NCBI GenBank assembly: GCA_030407315.1
Contig: JALQPE010000748.1
Span: forward strand, 1 to 37,694
Direction of reading: 5' to 3'
DNA: 37,694 nt
From: Asparagopsis taxiformis
Lineage: Eukaryota; Rhodophyta; Florideophyceae; Bonnemaisoniales; Bonnemaisoniaceae
Made by a program: the position numbers and the translations under genes. Of the stretch, positions 1-11,500 are shown piece by piece (the first letter of the stretch is position 1; each line of letters opens with the position of its first letter). Below the pieces are notes generated by a model. That model saw only the letters and a program-made list of their open reading frames with translations, did not search any database and was not told where the DNA came from.

Positions 1-410
1 TCGACTGCTGCAAAATATTCAAAATAGTAGCGCGAGATTTACAACCGCGTCGACAAGATATTGTTTCCACTATCACATCTGAGCTGGCAATTTAACCAGC
101 TTCTTCGCACCGCAGTTTGCAGATGCGGCATCACACGGTTGTAGTACATACTTTCCCGTCCGCATCATCGCCTTAACAGGACATATTCAAGAATGACAAT
201 GCACCGCAGCGTCGCAGACGCATATTTGTCGTTCCCTCTCCCTAATCATCTCCATCTCATTATATACCACAATCAGGAGGGGGGTAGCAAACTGAATTCA
301 TCCATTCACTTCAACCTGCTCATAATCTCATCTCAATATATCTAGTCTCGACGCTATAGCATTGACCAACATCCATCCCGTGTCTAAATCTACACCAGTT
401 CCCCGCTACT
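1..410. other. 5' intergenic DNA upstream of membrane-protein gene
   Basis: No convincing reading frame is visible in this stretch. It ends just before the ATG at 411 and probably holds the promoter and 5' leader of that gene. The only concrete element I can point to is a TATATA string near 261, annotated separately. Confidence 0.4.
261..266 (+). promoter_or_regulatory. Candidate TATA box
   Basis: The hexamer TATATA lies about 145 bp upstream of the ATG at 411, on the same strand. The spacing suits a TATA box with a short 5' leader. This is a weak call: such a hexamer is common by chance and no other core-promoter element was recognised. Confidence 0.25.
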
Positions 411-1857
411 ATGAGAATCATTCTCAACGTACGTAGTGGAATCGTCACAGGCGTGATAGAAGCCATGTTCCTACTCATCTTCTCCCCGATTCTATCCAGA
501 GCTACGGCGCGTGTCTACAACTATATGACGACTCGCATCCTCCTCGCTGGTACATCGGTGCCCATATGCGATTATTCAACATCCGTGGAGGATTTTATAC
601 CGCGTCTCAGCCAGGCTATCCGTAGCCTATATCAGCCACACGTCAAACGGGTTGGTATCTGGCGCAGTTTCGTCACTTTATTTATCTCACTCGTTCTAAC
701 AACCGGCATGTTTCTCCTCGGCGTCTTCACAGACGGTTCATCGGTGCCTCTATATCGCCCATCAAACCGTCCAGGTCTGGAACGGTGGCGGCGTCGTGGA
801 TACTCTTTCTCCGTCGTTATCTTTTGGAAAAGCGCGAGATATTCCTCTTATATCTCGAAACAGTGCCGTATGTGCAGATCAATACAGCTCAAATTCCTTC
901 TTCTTTCATGCAATCGGATACGACGCATCGGCTTCCGACGGCAATTTCACGCTGCAAAGAGGCATCTGTATGGATGGTATACACACGAAACAGACGATCG
1001 GAATCAACGTAACCGTTGGTGATATCACGTTCAATCCGTCCTCAGAACCGGTTCGTAAACAGGATATGCAAGGTGTACCAGCATCATTTACATTTGTTCG
1101 AAACATCACCAGGACAAACGCACCGGACTATTGCCGTGTCGACATCGTCAGCAAAGGAACGAAACAACGATGGACATTTTCCAATGAAGATTCAACGCGA
1201 GCCCGATTCGCCACACGTGCCACACGAAAATCCAACGGCGAGATCGTGCTACAAGCCGGTGTCGTCTATCATTACGCAGATAGTTTCGAAACAATCAACA
1301 TCGAAACACGCGATGACTGCTCCAAATTAAGCGCGGACCGCTTCGCCGACAATCGTCTCCGCGCCGAAATCAAACCGGTTGGCGTCCAAATAAATCTGCG
1401 CCATTTGGAGCTTGTGACAGCGGATATGCTCATGCAGCACGTACGCTCCGGATATGCGCGTGTGGAAATAAGAGAGATCATGTGGCGCATGTATTATGCT
1501 GGCACACAATCGGGTGGGAATGGAGAAATGATGGGCGGATTTTCGTCGCAGATTATTGATGTCCTTGCCGGTATGCGATCGATTACTGTCATTTCCGAAC
1601 GTGCAGTGGTCGGTCTGGGCTTGACGCTGTTTGGTACGCTGGTGCTTGTGGTCGGATGTGTGCCGTTGAAACCACTCGTGCGTATCACAAGCCCCGCTTA
1701 TGTTTCGGCAATTTATCGCGCAAATAGACAGGACGACGCGCGTGCCATGTGGGATGGCCGCTCGGATTCCTTGAGGGTTTTGTTATGTGATGGGGCGTGG
1801 CATGTGAAGCCAGTTGTGGATGACGGTGGGGATGAGCGGCGATTTCGGCATTGTTGA
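411..1857 (+). CDS. Predicted membrane protein of unknown function, frame broken once
   Basis: I do not recognise the family. The first frame, from the ATG at 411, gives a hydrophobic stretch near residues 13-30 and a clear transmembrane segment near residues 87-106. After about 735 it degenerates into Arg-rich sequence, while the +1 frame, open from about 700 to the TGA at 1857, gives a natural-looking protein. That part is a roughly 270-residue polar region with scattered Cys and Asn-X-Ser/Thr sites, a strong transmembrane helix (VVGLGLTLFGTLVLVVG) and a short tail. The simplest reading is one gene with a one-base shift between about 735 and 800. The predicted topology is two N-terminal hydrophobic segments, a large exposed domain and a C-terminal anchor. 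The shift could be a mutation, an assembly error or, less likely, a tiny intron; I saw no good splice pair. It is the only plus-strand gene in the left 35 kb. Confidence 0.55.
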
Positions 1858-1988
1858 TATTTATTGATAAATTATTTTGACTACGTAGAACAGCGCAGAT
1901 TTGGTAAATATTATCAATTTTTGGCTACCTAATCATGCACTCTCGCCCAACGAAGACCACAGGACTCCACCACAGATTAGTGCCAAGG

Positions 1989-4900
1989 TCAGCTGTTCTC
2001 CTTTTCAACGGATGCCATTGCTGCTACAATTGTGTGGCTAATCGTGCGGACGAAGTGCATTTGTTTCTCTTTGTGTTTCACACTTATCCCGTTTGTTACT
2101 CCATCTTTGTTCTCAACACCAGTCACGCTTTCCAGAGATTTGAGTGTTTCTAGAATATCCTTGATATTATACTCTTTCTCACTCGCCATCCTCTGCAGAA
2201 ATCCTTCAATGATGAACACATTTTTTCCCTCCTCGTTTACCATTTCGAACAAAAGTTTCGGATCTTTGCAATCATCCAATGTCAGCCGATAAAACACAGG
2301 GATGAGATATACCCTACGCTCTCCGCCCGTCTTGAATCGTTGCAGAAAGCACATCAGTTCTTTCATGGTATACTTCTGGGCAGCAAATTCGGGTGAAAGT
2401 ATCACTACAGCAACCTTCGCTGTCTTCATAGCATTCATCCATTTCGCCAAGGCCTTCACCCCAGATACATGTTTCACCCTGTTCAGAAACACCTTGAAGC
2501 CCAGGGCTACCAATAATGCGTACAATGGCTCGGCGATGGCTAACCTGTCCGCGCCGGCATGGCTGATGAAGATATCGTACAATTCTTCGCTTTCATCAAC
2601 ACTGCTTTGCTCTTCATCAATCTCTTCAGCCTTATGGTCCAGTAGGGCTGGGTCGGGTCGTAACAGTATGGGTAGGGGTGGTTCATCGCGTGATGGGAAT
2701 TGAGTGTTGTTAGTGATGAGATCGACATATTGTAGACCCCCTGGTTCTATTGAAACCCACAAGCGAGATGTATTGGAACAATAATACGCTGATTTGAAAT
2801 TGTCCTCCATGGTGGCTATAGTAAATGACTTTCCACCATGCTCATATATCACATTCTTCGGAATTTCGATGCCAGACGATGTGGTTTGCCGTTTGCAAGT
2901 GAGGTGAGGGATATTACTATTTCTCGATGTATTATATTCCTCAAACGGCTGTGGTTCGTCCAACAACATTCCAGATAACACGCTCCACGACAGGTACTTT
3001 CTCTTGATCGTCCAATTCGTTCTGAATGGTTTTGTTAACAAAGTAGCTGACACGATGCTGCCATCTGTGCTAAAGGACAACAACTCAATTTCTTGGTGTA
3101 GTTCGGTAATTGACGGAGAAATCAACAACCCTGACGTTGATGGCGATGAAATCTGTTGTTGGTCGGGTGTTGAAGATGCTGCATAATGCTCCAGATTGGA
3201 GAATGAATGCAATACATCACCATTACGTGCATCAACGAGATGCACATCACATTGTTCTTTCCAGAAAAGGCAACAACTTGCTGATCATTTGATACGGCGA
3301 AACTCTGCGGCTGAAACGGACGAGGAAAGCTGAAACTACAAATGACATGACCAGAAAGTCTTGATACATCACTTACATTACGCATCTCCAGACATTCATA
3401 CCAGCGATTCCAAGTTAACATTGTTGCTCCGTCAGCGGATACTGCAAAATTACCCACCTCAGGTAGAAATGTATTGACTTGTTCATTTCTGTTCTTGACT
3501 TCTCTTGTGTCCCAAACATGTATTCGATTCTTGTTTAGCACCAAAAGTTCTGAATGATCTCCAATACGAAGTGATCCGATAGAATGCATCGAAGGATGGC
3601 GAAGACTGTGCTCTGTCTCATTAAGACCACCTGTTCTCACCCGCCACACACGTATTCGGTTCGACTTGTCCGCGGAGTACAACCAAAGCCCATCGCGACT
3701 GAACAGAACACAGTTCACATGTCGTTCAGGTTCTCTGACGACATCCATATTTGCTTACCCTCGCTCATATCCCACAACTGAACGATTCCGTTGACCGATC
3801 CCGAGGCTAGGAGTCTCCCGTCACCACTAAACACACACTCCTGACTCGCGCTGTGTATCCTTCCAGTACATTTCTTGTGTCTTCGAAATTTGCTGTGTCC
3901 CAGACGCGAATCGTCCCATCCTTTGATCCAGACGCTATAATATCCCCACTCCGCCTAGCTGCCAGTGATGTTACACAATCTGTATGTGCATCAACAATTC
4001 GGATAGCACTGTCCTCGATGTCTATCACGAATAGTCTTCCTTTGATGGTACCGAGAACTACTTGTCACATTTTGGTAACAGTTGCATACACTTGATTCGA
4101 TCTTCTTCTAGTCCTTCAGCCTGAAAAGACTGCAATTTCTTGAACTCTTTCTAAATTATTACTCTTCCTCTTGAACTGCATGAATATATCAACCTTGACG
4201 AACGATCCACATATACATCGGCTATGTCATCATCTTCTTCGTGACCGACGAGCAAACTCTTCTCGGACCCATCGCGACTATTCAGTACCCACACTTCCCC
4301 GTTCCTACCTCCTACAACCACTTCATCTCCGCGCGCTCCAATGGACATGCTCCAAGAGTCGTCTTCTAGCGCCAACACACGTTTCAGCAAGCTCCGCCCA
4401 CTGGTCAACACACCACGCCCTGGACAAGCCCAAGGTCGTTGTGCATAACGTTCAATGCCATAAACTAACCGCTCGACTATGCCGCTCTCGCTTTTCACAT
4501 CACGCAGTCGACCATAGATCTGGAACGCGCATTCACTGCGATTCCTCATACAGTGGGGAACCATACAAAGCTCCATTGCTCTAACGATGACATCAATATC
4601 GCGCACAATTCTTCTACCAGTTCTCGTCTTCTCATTTTTTTCCAAATATCTATGCAGCAGCTGAAATTCGGCAATGACTTTTCGGTATGGTGGATGCTCA
4701 TCGTCTTCGTTCATTCGCTCCACCCACCTGTAATCGGTCAACAGCTTCAGCGCTTCAGAAACGCGTCTGGCGCCAAGCAAGTGTCGTACTACATTGTCGA
4801 TCATATATTCGTCGTTCTTCTCCAGTTGCCACCATCCGTGGCCTTCAATGCTCTCGCAATCTCCTGTTTTTGTACTTGTTGACCTCTGGTACGCATCAAG

Positions 4901-6279
4901 CAGCCTTGCATGCCACCTGACCACTCCATCTTCATGTTCAGCCAACTTTACACACATGCTTAGCACCAAATCATGCATGCAAACTCCCACTATCCCTTTG
5001 CCCTCCTCCCGAATTTCTGACACGAGACTGTTTCGTGATAAGATGATTACTCCAGGCATTACATCGCTTACATTCCAAAGTTTCTTGATAACATCCAACG
5101 GAAGACAGGCCTTCTTCCGCATGATGCACAACGACTGGAAGAGATCTCCAGCTGTTGAAAGATCACCGAACTCAGTTGTGATCTCAGTTGCATCCCAACT
5201 CTCATCAAGAAGCTCGATGCTTGCCTCAAGTGTATTGGCTAGGCCCTTGTGCCTGGACCCACTTTCCTTAGCTGCGCGTCGCCTTATCCTTGTTTCCAAT
5301 CTCTCCCAATACATACCCATAGCATTCTGATCAAACCGATCCACACTAGGGTCCATGAGCTGCCTCACCCCAGACCCTGCCACACTCAGTGCAAGCGGTA
5401 GCCCTCCACACGTTTCTAAAATCCCCTCCATTGCCTCCCGGTTCTCACTCCACAGCGACGACACATCTGTCACTCTAACCCCAGCGTTGCAGCAAAATAT
5501 CACAACACTTTTCTCACTATTATATTCTTCAGGGTCCACCGCTGCACACACCCCGCCTCCCAACCTATATGCAACACGTCTGTTCCGTGTGGACGTCAAC
5601 ATTTTCATCAACCCGCTCCCATGCCCCTGCACCGCTTCGCACATAGCACACACCAATTTGTACACATCTTCATGGATATCCCAGACATCGTCGAGCAGTA
5701 ATAGAACACGCTTCGTAACCAGACGATCCATGAGGTGAGTGATCATGGTGCGGTGCGTGTATTGAGAGGCAGACAGATATTTGAAGCGCTCCAACAAGTC
5801 TGGGAATGCATACTTGACGAATGTCTGCAGCTGGAGAATGAGTGAGGAGAGTGTGACATCATGGCCAAGCTCAATGAGCCACACCGCATCTGTGAATTTG
5901 GCCCAAATGTGCTCGTCCCTTCCGAGGGCGCATAGGATGGTGGTCTTGCCTACGCCGCTCATGCCGACAAGCGCCATGGAATTTGTGTTTGGGTCGTCGG
6001 ACAGGAGGGTACGTTTGGCGAAGCTCTCTGGGGTGGGGGCTGTGGGTAAGAGGTCGAGTACGGGGGGGAGAATGGATGGGACGTAGAAGGCAATAGGTTT
6101 GGAGGCATCGGGGCTGGGAATGGAGGTCGTGGGAGATGGAGGGGATGGATTGGGAGGAAGGGTGATTTGTGAGGTGGAATTTGGACGAGGTTGGAAGCGG
6201 GGAGTTGTAATGGTGATGGTGGTGGTGATGGGGTGTTGTTGAAGTTGGAGCGGCGGGGTTGGGCGACGGCGTTACCCAT
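1989..6279 (-). pseudogene. NB-ARC/WD40/TIR receptor-like gene, copy A (multiply broken)
   Basis: Reading from 6279 down: an ATG beginning MGNAVAQ, a Pro/Ser-rich tract, then after a frame change the conserved 'KPIAFYVPS' block. Next come NB-ARC with P-loop GMSGVGKTT, Walker B LLLLDDVWD, a CGGLPLALSVAG block and MHD (VCMHDLVLSM), the Apaf-1-like helical arm with 'RPWACPGRGVLTSGRSLL', WD40 blades, and a C-terminal TIR (DIFISHAGADR, VVILSPEFAA, MKELMCFLQRF) ending at 1989. Lesions seen against copies B, D and E are: a frame change in the N-terminal tract (position not resolvable); TAG at 4151-4153 where a Trp codon is expected; and frame changes near 4055-4066, 3825-3840, 3715-3740 and 3245-3262. 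The TIR loop that reads 'ELRPGQN' in B and E is diverged here (NRVKHVSG). NB-ARC proteins are nucleotide-switch oligomerising sensors and TIR domains are often NADases. This copy as written cannot make a full-length protein, but the TIR frame (1989-3245) and the NB frame (to 5977 and beyond) are each long and open. Confidence 0.85.
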
Positions 6280-6899
6280 GTTTTGAGATGATGGTGATAT
6301 CACCTGAGCTGAGCAGAAATGGTGTTCAAGGCGTCAAGAACTGATACTAAATTCAACAGTTGTATAGCGTTTTGATGGAGCGGATGTATGCGATGCGAGG
6401 CGAAGAACGGACAGAGATTGTCCAGACGCCATTCGTTTCAATGTGAGGAAGAATTTGTAGCCCAACCCAGCTGGCATGGCATCACATGGCTCTTGGCAGA
6501 AGGCGGATAGATCCAAAGGCGACCTGGGGATTGAAAATCAGCTTATTTTTTCGTATCCAATAAATAGCTGCCAACTATCCTCGCTTTCATTCTGATATTG
6601 ACACATGGGCGAGAGCGAAAAATAATTACGAAAAGCCAGCAATGAATTACAGTTCATCGCCATCCAATCAGCAAACGTGGGAAGATTGCGACCTGAAAAC
6701 CTCGTGGTCGTGTGCTGCACAGATGCTACTGTACTTCAGACATGCACACCCTGAGCATTTCTCAAGTAGCATCATACCACCCGTCGGAAACAGCTTAATT
6801 TGCATATCCATGTAATGAACTCAGATCTCAAGTCAAACTGCGCAGGTGCAAAATTCTTTCAGTCTAACAGCTGGCAAAATATCTTTACATTCAAAGTAC
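6280..6899. other. Intergenic DNA between copy A and the mariner element
   Basis: This is the 5' flank of copy A and should hold its promoter. It contains no frame with recognisable protein similarity and no repeat that I could pair elsewhere in the window. Confidence 0.4.
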
Positions 6900-6901
6900 T
6901 A

Positions 6902-7103
6902 CAGTGCGCGACACTTCTATAAATCACCCCCACATTTTGGGATTGCTCACTCAACATGAACAGCAACTCACATTCCGACTGCGTCCAATGAATGAGTAGG
7001 CCAAATCCATTACGACGCACGTTCTATTCCTCCAAAAAGAGCCGTTCAGGCGAGTGCAGCGGGACGTTAATTTATTGTCAGTGCGACATTTCTATAAATC
7101 AGG
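6902..7103 (+). repeat. Left terminal inverted repeat of mariner element, IR/DR type
   Basis: The outermost 32 bp match the other end almost perfectly; the remainder is recognisable but diverged. The repeat holds two copies of a site: outer GCGCGACACTTCTATAAATC near 6906 and inner GTGCGACATTTCTATAAATC at 7081. Two spaced binding sites within a roughly 200-bp terminal repeat is the IR/DR arrangement known from Sleeping Beauty-like elements. Confidence 0.85.
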
Positions 7104-7140
7104 AGCATTGAATACATTCCAAACTCCAGATGGAGTTATG

Positions 7141-8138
7141 TCAATACTTCGTCGTCTGTCCCCTTCCCTTCAGCACTTCTATCATGCGTTTTTGCATGGT
7201 ACCAACCAACTTTTGAAACAAGCTCGGAGCCAGAAGCTCCCATTCGCGGAAAATACACTCTTCAAGCGACATCAAGCTATCGAAATGTCGTGCATTCTTG
7301 TACACGTTACGTGCCAGAGCGCCCCAAACGTTCTCAATAGGATTCAAGTCTGGGCTTTTGGCCGGAAAGGGTAGAACGGAGATATTATTGTCGGACAAAA
7401 ACTGCTTAGTAACCCTAGCAGTATGCACTGCAGCACCGTCATGCTGGAAAATGGCACTATCGTTGTGCAAATCTGCTACCATCGGTATCATTACGTTACG
7501 TAAAATTGCGATGTAGTCTTCAGCCTTCATATTACCTTCAATCAAGACCAAGTCTGACTTACCTCTTGACGAAAATGCTCCCCAAACCATGACAGACTTA
7601 CCCCCTTGTTGCCTTTTCGAAAAAACCTGTTCCTCTTTGCGCAAATCATGCCAATAGTAGGCAAAACCATCTGGACCATCTAGATTGAACTTTTTTCATC
7701 GCTGAATATCACTTTTCCCCATTCTTCTCCCCTCCAATGGACGAATTGCGATGCAAAAGAAATTCTGCTAGCAATATGTCTTTCCTGAAGCATTGGTGCG
7801 CATTTCATCTTTCTATATTGCAGATTGCATTCATTGTGCAATAAGCGTAGTACAGTACGAACGCTACAGGTCAGGTTGAAGACTTTTTTGAGCGAGCTAG
7901 ATGTGTCATTTCCTAATGAAGCTTGCCTCAAAACCTGCATCATTGTCCTCCTCGACATTTTTTTCGGTTTTGGGCGCCTCATTATCGTTCCGTACCCCTC
8001 TGTATTCTTTAAAAAGCTTGTCACTACACCCCTAGATCGTCCCAGCACTTTTGCAATGAAAGATTTTGACTTCCCACACCGCCACATTCCAAGTATCTCA
8101 CCCCTCTCTTTCTCGGTGAGAACCACACCTCGGGGCAT
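7141..8138 (-). pseudogene. Mariner/Tc1 transposase, DD34E, one-base frameshift
   Basis: Translation should start at the ATG at 8138 (MPRGVVLTEKERGEIL). An N-terminal helix-turn-helix region follows (IAKVLGRSRGVVTSFLKN), then the catalytic core: first Asp in VIFSDEK, second Asp in IFQHDGAAVH, and Glu in SPDLNPIENVW with exactly 34 residues between the last two. This DD34E spacing and the NPIENVW motif identify the Tc1 branch. The frame breaks at the six-T run 7691-7696 (six A on the coding strand), straight after the first catalytic Asp. One extra A there would join two otherwise open halves totalling about 330 residues, the usual size. Upstream in-frame non-ATG codons were not used as starts. 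No host promoter was identified. Confidence 0.88.
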
Positions 8139-8259
8139 TTTGAAATCGAAAATACACCCAGTTGGGATAGTGAGTCTTACCAACCGACTTCTGTTTATCT
8201 ATCCTCGAAGTTTCATGCCAAATGATCCGTTCATTCCTGGATGATGACCGTTTTTTGGA

Positions 8260-8461
8260 CCTGATTTATAGAAATGTCGCACGGACTTTAAACTAATGTC
8301 CCGATGAACTCGCTTGAACGGCTCTTTGAGGAGGAATGGAATGTGCCTCATAATGACTTTGTCATACTCATTCATAGGACGCAGTCCAAATGCGCGTTGC
8401 TGTTCGTTTTGGGTGAACATTCGCAAAACGTGGGGGTGATTTATAGAAGTGTCGCGCACTG
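8260..8461 (-). repeat. Right terminal inverted repeat of mariner element
   Basis: On the minus strand this 202-bp end mirrors the left repeat, with the outer site at the element edge and the inner site ending at 8260. The two arms are the same length to the base when measured between the edges of the inner sites. Divergence is concentrated between the two sites, as expected if only the protein-binding segments are constrained. Confidence 0.85.
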
Positions 8462-8505
8462 TACTTCTCTATCAACAACCACAATATAAGGCAATTACCA
8501 TTCTG

Positions 8506-11500
8506 TCACGCTTGACTAACACTGCCAGTGCCACTAGGACCAGCCGCCGCCCCATTCTCCAGCCGCTCCTTCGCCTCCACTATCGCTCTCACAATCTCTT
8601 CAACAAGTTCCATCCGTCCCGCTCCCTCCTCGGCCCTACTTCCATTCGTTACCCCTTTCACATTTTCTATTCCTGTCACACTTCTCAGCGCCTGTAGAGC
8701 CCTCATAACATCCCTAATTCCATACTCATTCTCCCTCACCATCCGCTGCAGAAATCCCTCCTTCATGAACACACTTTCCCCATTCTCATCTACAGCACTG
8801 AAAAGCGCATCCTCATCCCTGCAGTTTTCCAGCGTCAGCCGATAGAAGACAGGGATAATGATTACTTCACGTTCACCACCTGCATGGAACCGCTCCAGGA
8901 AGCACATCAATTCTTTCATGGTCCATTTGCGTGCAGCAAATTCAGGTGAAAGTATTACGACAGCAATCTTTGCAGTCCTCATTGCATGCTTCATTCGTGA
9001 ATGTGCGTTCTGCCCCGGCCTCAGTTCGCATATGTCGAGGAATACCTTGAAGCCGAGAGCGACGAGCAGGTCGTAGAGGGGCTTGGCGATAGTGTGCTTG
9101 TCTGGGCCGGCATGACTAATGAAGACGTCATACACTTCCACTTCTTCTGCGTCAGTATCTGTGCCCATGTCGTCGAGGGTGTGTTGTGTGGGGGGTGGAT
9201 GTGATTGAGGGAGAGATGGGAGGGGTAGTTCATCGCGCGGAGGAAAATGGGTGTCGTCAGTGATGAGATCGACATGTTGTAGACCTCCAGATTCTCTTGA
9301 AAACCACAAGCGGGAAGTGTCGGAGCAATATTGGGCACATGGGACGTATTCGTCCAGAGTTGCAATGGTGAAAGACGTCCCCTCATGCTCAAATGTCACA
9401 TCCTTTGAATCGTAATACCTGCTATTCGCTAACATCTCTTTGCAAAAGATGCGCGGGCCTGTAATAGCTTTGGACGTTTCAATTTCAGTATCAATTAATG
9501 GTTTGTCAAGCGGGTCTCCTAATAACACATTCCAGGATAGTGACTTGGTAGTGCGCGTTGAGTTTTCAAAAAAGTCACGGATAACAGCGGTAGCAGAGAC
9601 AATACTGTCATCTGAACTGAAGCTAATTGACACGACACCTCGCCCTGGTGCGGTGTTATACCTATATTCGACAGAATCGTCTGAGGATGAAAGCGGCGAT
9701 GAGTCACCTTCTTGTCGCAGCTGTACTAATGAGAAAACCCAGGATTCCAGACCTGAGAACCTATGCAACACAGCTCCATCATGTGCGTCAACAACTTTCA
9801 CAATCGACTTTTCTAGTCTGGAGTAAGCAACAAGGTTCTGATCATTTGAAACAGCGACTTTCTCGATATGGTAATCCGGTAGATTGAAACTGGAAACAAC
9901 ACGGTCCTTGCGCTGTGAAACGTCATGCACGCTGCGAATTTCAATGCATTCCAGAATCCCGTTGCACATTACCATTGTCGCTTCGTCTGCGGAAATCCCA
10001 AAATAGTGTACATGTGGCAGAAACACATCATCTTCTTCACTGTTGGTAGCGAAATCGCCCCAAACATGAATTTGTTTCCCGGTCCAGACGAATAATTCAG
10101 AGTGACCTCCGATGAAAAGCGATTCAACACAATGCATTGTCGTATGCTGCAGACTGTGCACTAGTGACACATCATAACCATTGTTCCGCACCATCCACAC
10201 ACAGACCTTGCCTGTACAATCCCCAGAATATAACCACCGTCCATCTGAACTAATCTGGACGCATGTCACAGCAATGCAATGCTCGTCCGATTTCCATATT
10301 TCTCTATAATCCTGCGCATCCCACAGGCGTACACTTCCATCATATGATCCAGAAATTAGCAGTCTCCCGTCAGCACTCATCATCACACTCTTCACCCAGT
10401 CTGTATGCCCCGCAACGCAATACCTCTATCCTCGAAAGCTTGTGTATCCCAAAGCCGAATCGTTCTGTCACAAGAGGCGGAGACCACCACTTCTTCTCTC
10501 CGCCCAACCGCTAGCGAAGTCACATCAGCAGCATGTGCGTCAATAGTCCGAGTCACATTCCCATTCTTAATGTCCATCAATAAAATTCGGCCGCCGTCAG
10601 TACCGAGCACTAATTTCTGATGCGTTTGCAAAACCTGCATACATGTTATCCTTTCACCTTCACCAAGTCCATCGACTTCCAGGCATCGCAATTGCTTGTG
10701 AACATGCCATATTATCACAAAACCCCGTGCACGGCAGGAATAAATCATTCCCGAAGAATTATCAACACATATGTCCACGATGTCATAATCTTCCTCATGA
10801 CCGATTGCGCAGCTCTTCCTAGACCCATCACGGCCACTCAATACCACCAACTTCCCTCCTCCTGCTCCAACAATCCTATCATCTCCTGCCCCGGGGATAG
10901 AACCACCCGACACATATTCTGTATCATCCCCCAGCTCCAACACCCGTTTCAATAAGCTCCGCCCGCTTGTCAGTACACTATGCCCCGCACGAGCCCAAGG
11001 CCTTTGTCCATACTGCTCAATACTCCAAACTAGGCGCTCAACAATACCGCAATCGCTTTCGACACCACTGAGTCTCCCATATAGCTGGAACGTACATTCC
11101 TTGCGGTTCTTCATACAGTGTGGTACCATACAAAGTTCCAATTGTTCTTACGATTACATCAATGCCAGACATTACTCTCAGGCTGGTTTCCCTGTTTTCG
11201 TGCTTCTCTAGATATACACGCAACATCAACAATTCAGATATAATCTTTTGGAATGGTGGACGTTTCTCGTCCTCGTTCATCTTTTCCACCCACCGGTAGT
11301 CAGTGAGCAGTTTCAGAACTTCCGTGGCGCGTCCAGCACCTTGCAACAAATGTCGCACAAGGTTGTCCTTCATGTACTTTTCGTTTTTCTCAAGATCCCA
11401 CCAACCGCCTCTTCCAGTACTGATTTTTCCGCTTCTCTTAGCGCCCGTATCTGTCGACAACTGGTAGGCATCAAGCATCCTCGAATGCCAAACCCTTACC

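Larger units (their letters stand above)
6902..8461 (-). mobile_element. Tc1/mariner-family DNA transposon, nearly complete
   Basis: The element is about 1560 bp and is bounded by TA dinucleotides at 6900-6901 and 8462-8463, the target duplication typical of the Tc1/mariner superfamily. Both ends begin CAGTGCGCGACACTTC when read inward, and long inverted repeats of 202 bp each frame a single transposase gene on the minus strand. It lies in the spacer between copies A and B and interrupts no gene I can see. The transposase is disrupted by a single-base shift, so this copy is probably non-autonomous, although its ends look well preserved. Confidence 0.9.

Noticed and set aside
3245..4153. Programmed frameshifting as an explanation for copy A
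   Set aside because: Several shifts plus a Trp-to-stop change within 0.9 kb, at unrelated sequences, are better explained by decay.
8825..9830. Open frames on the plus strand across copy B as genes
   Set aside because: They are antisense readings of conserved TIR and WD40 sequence; the minus strand carries the domain motifs.
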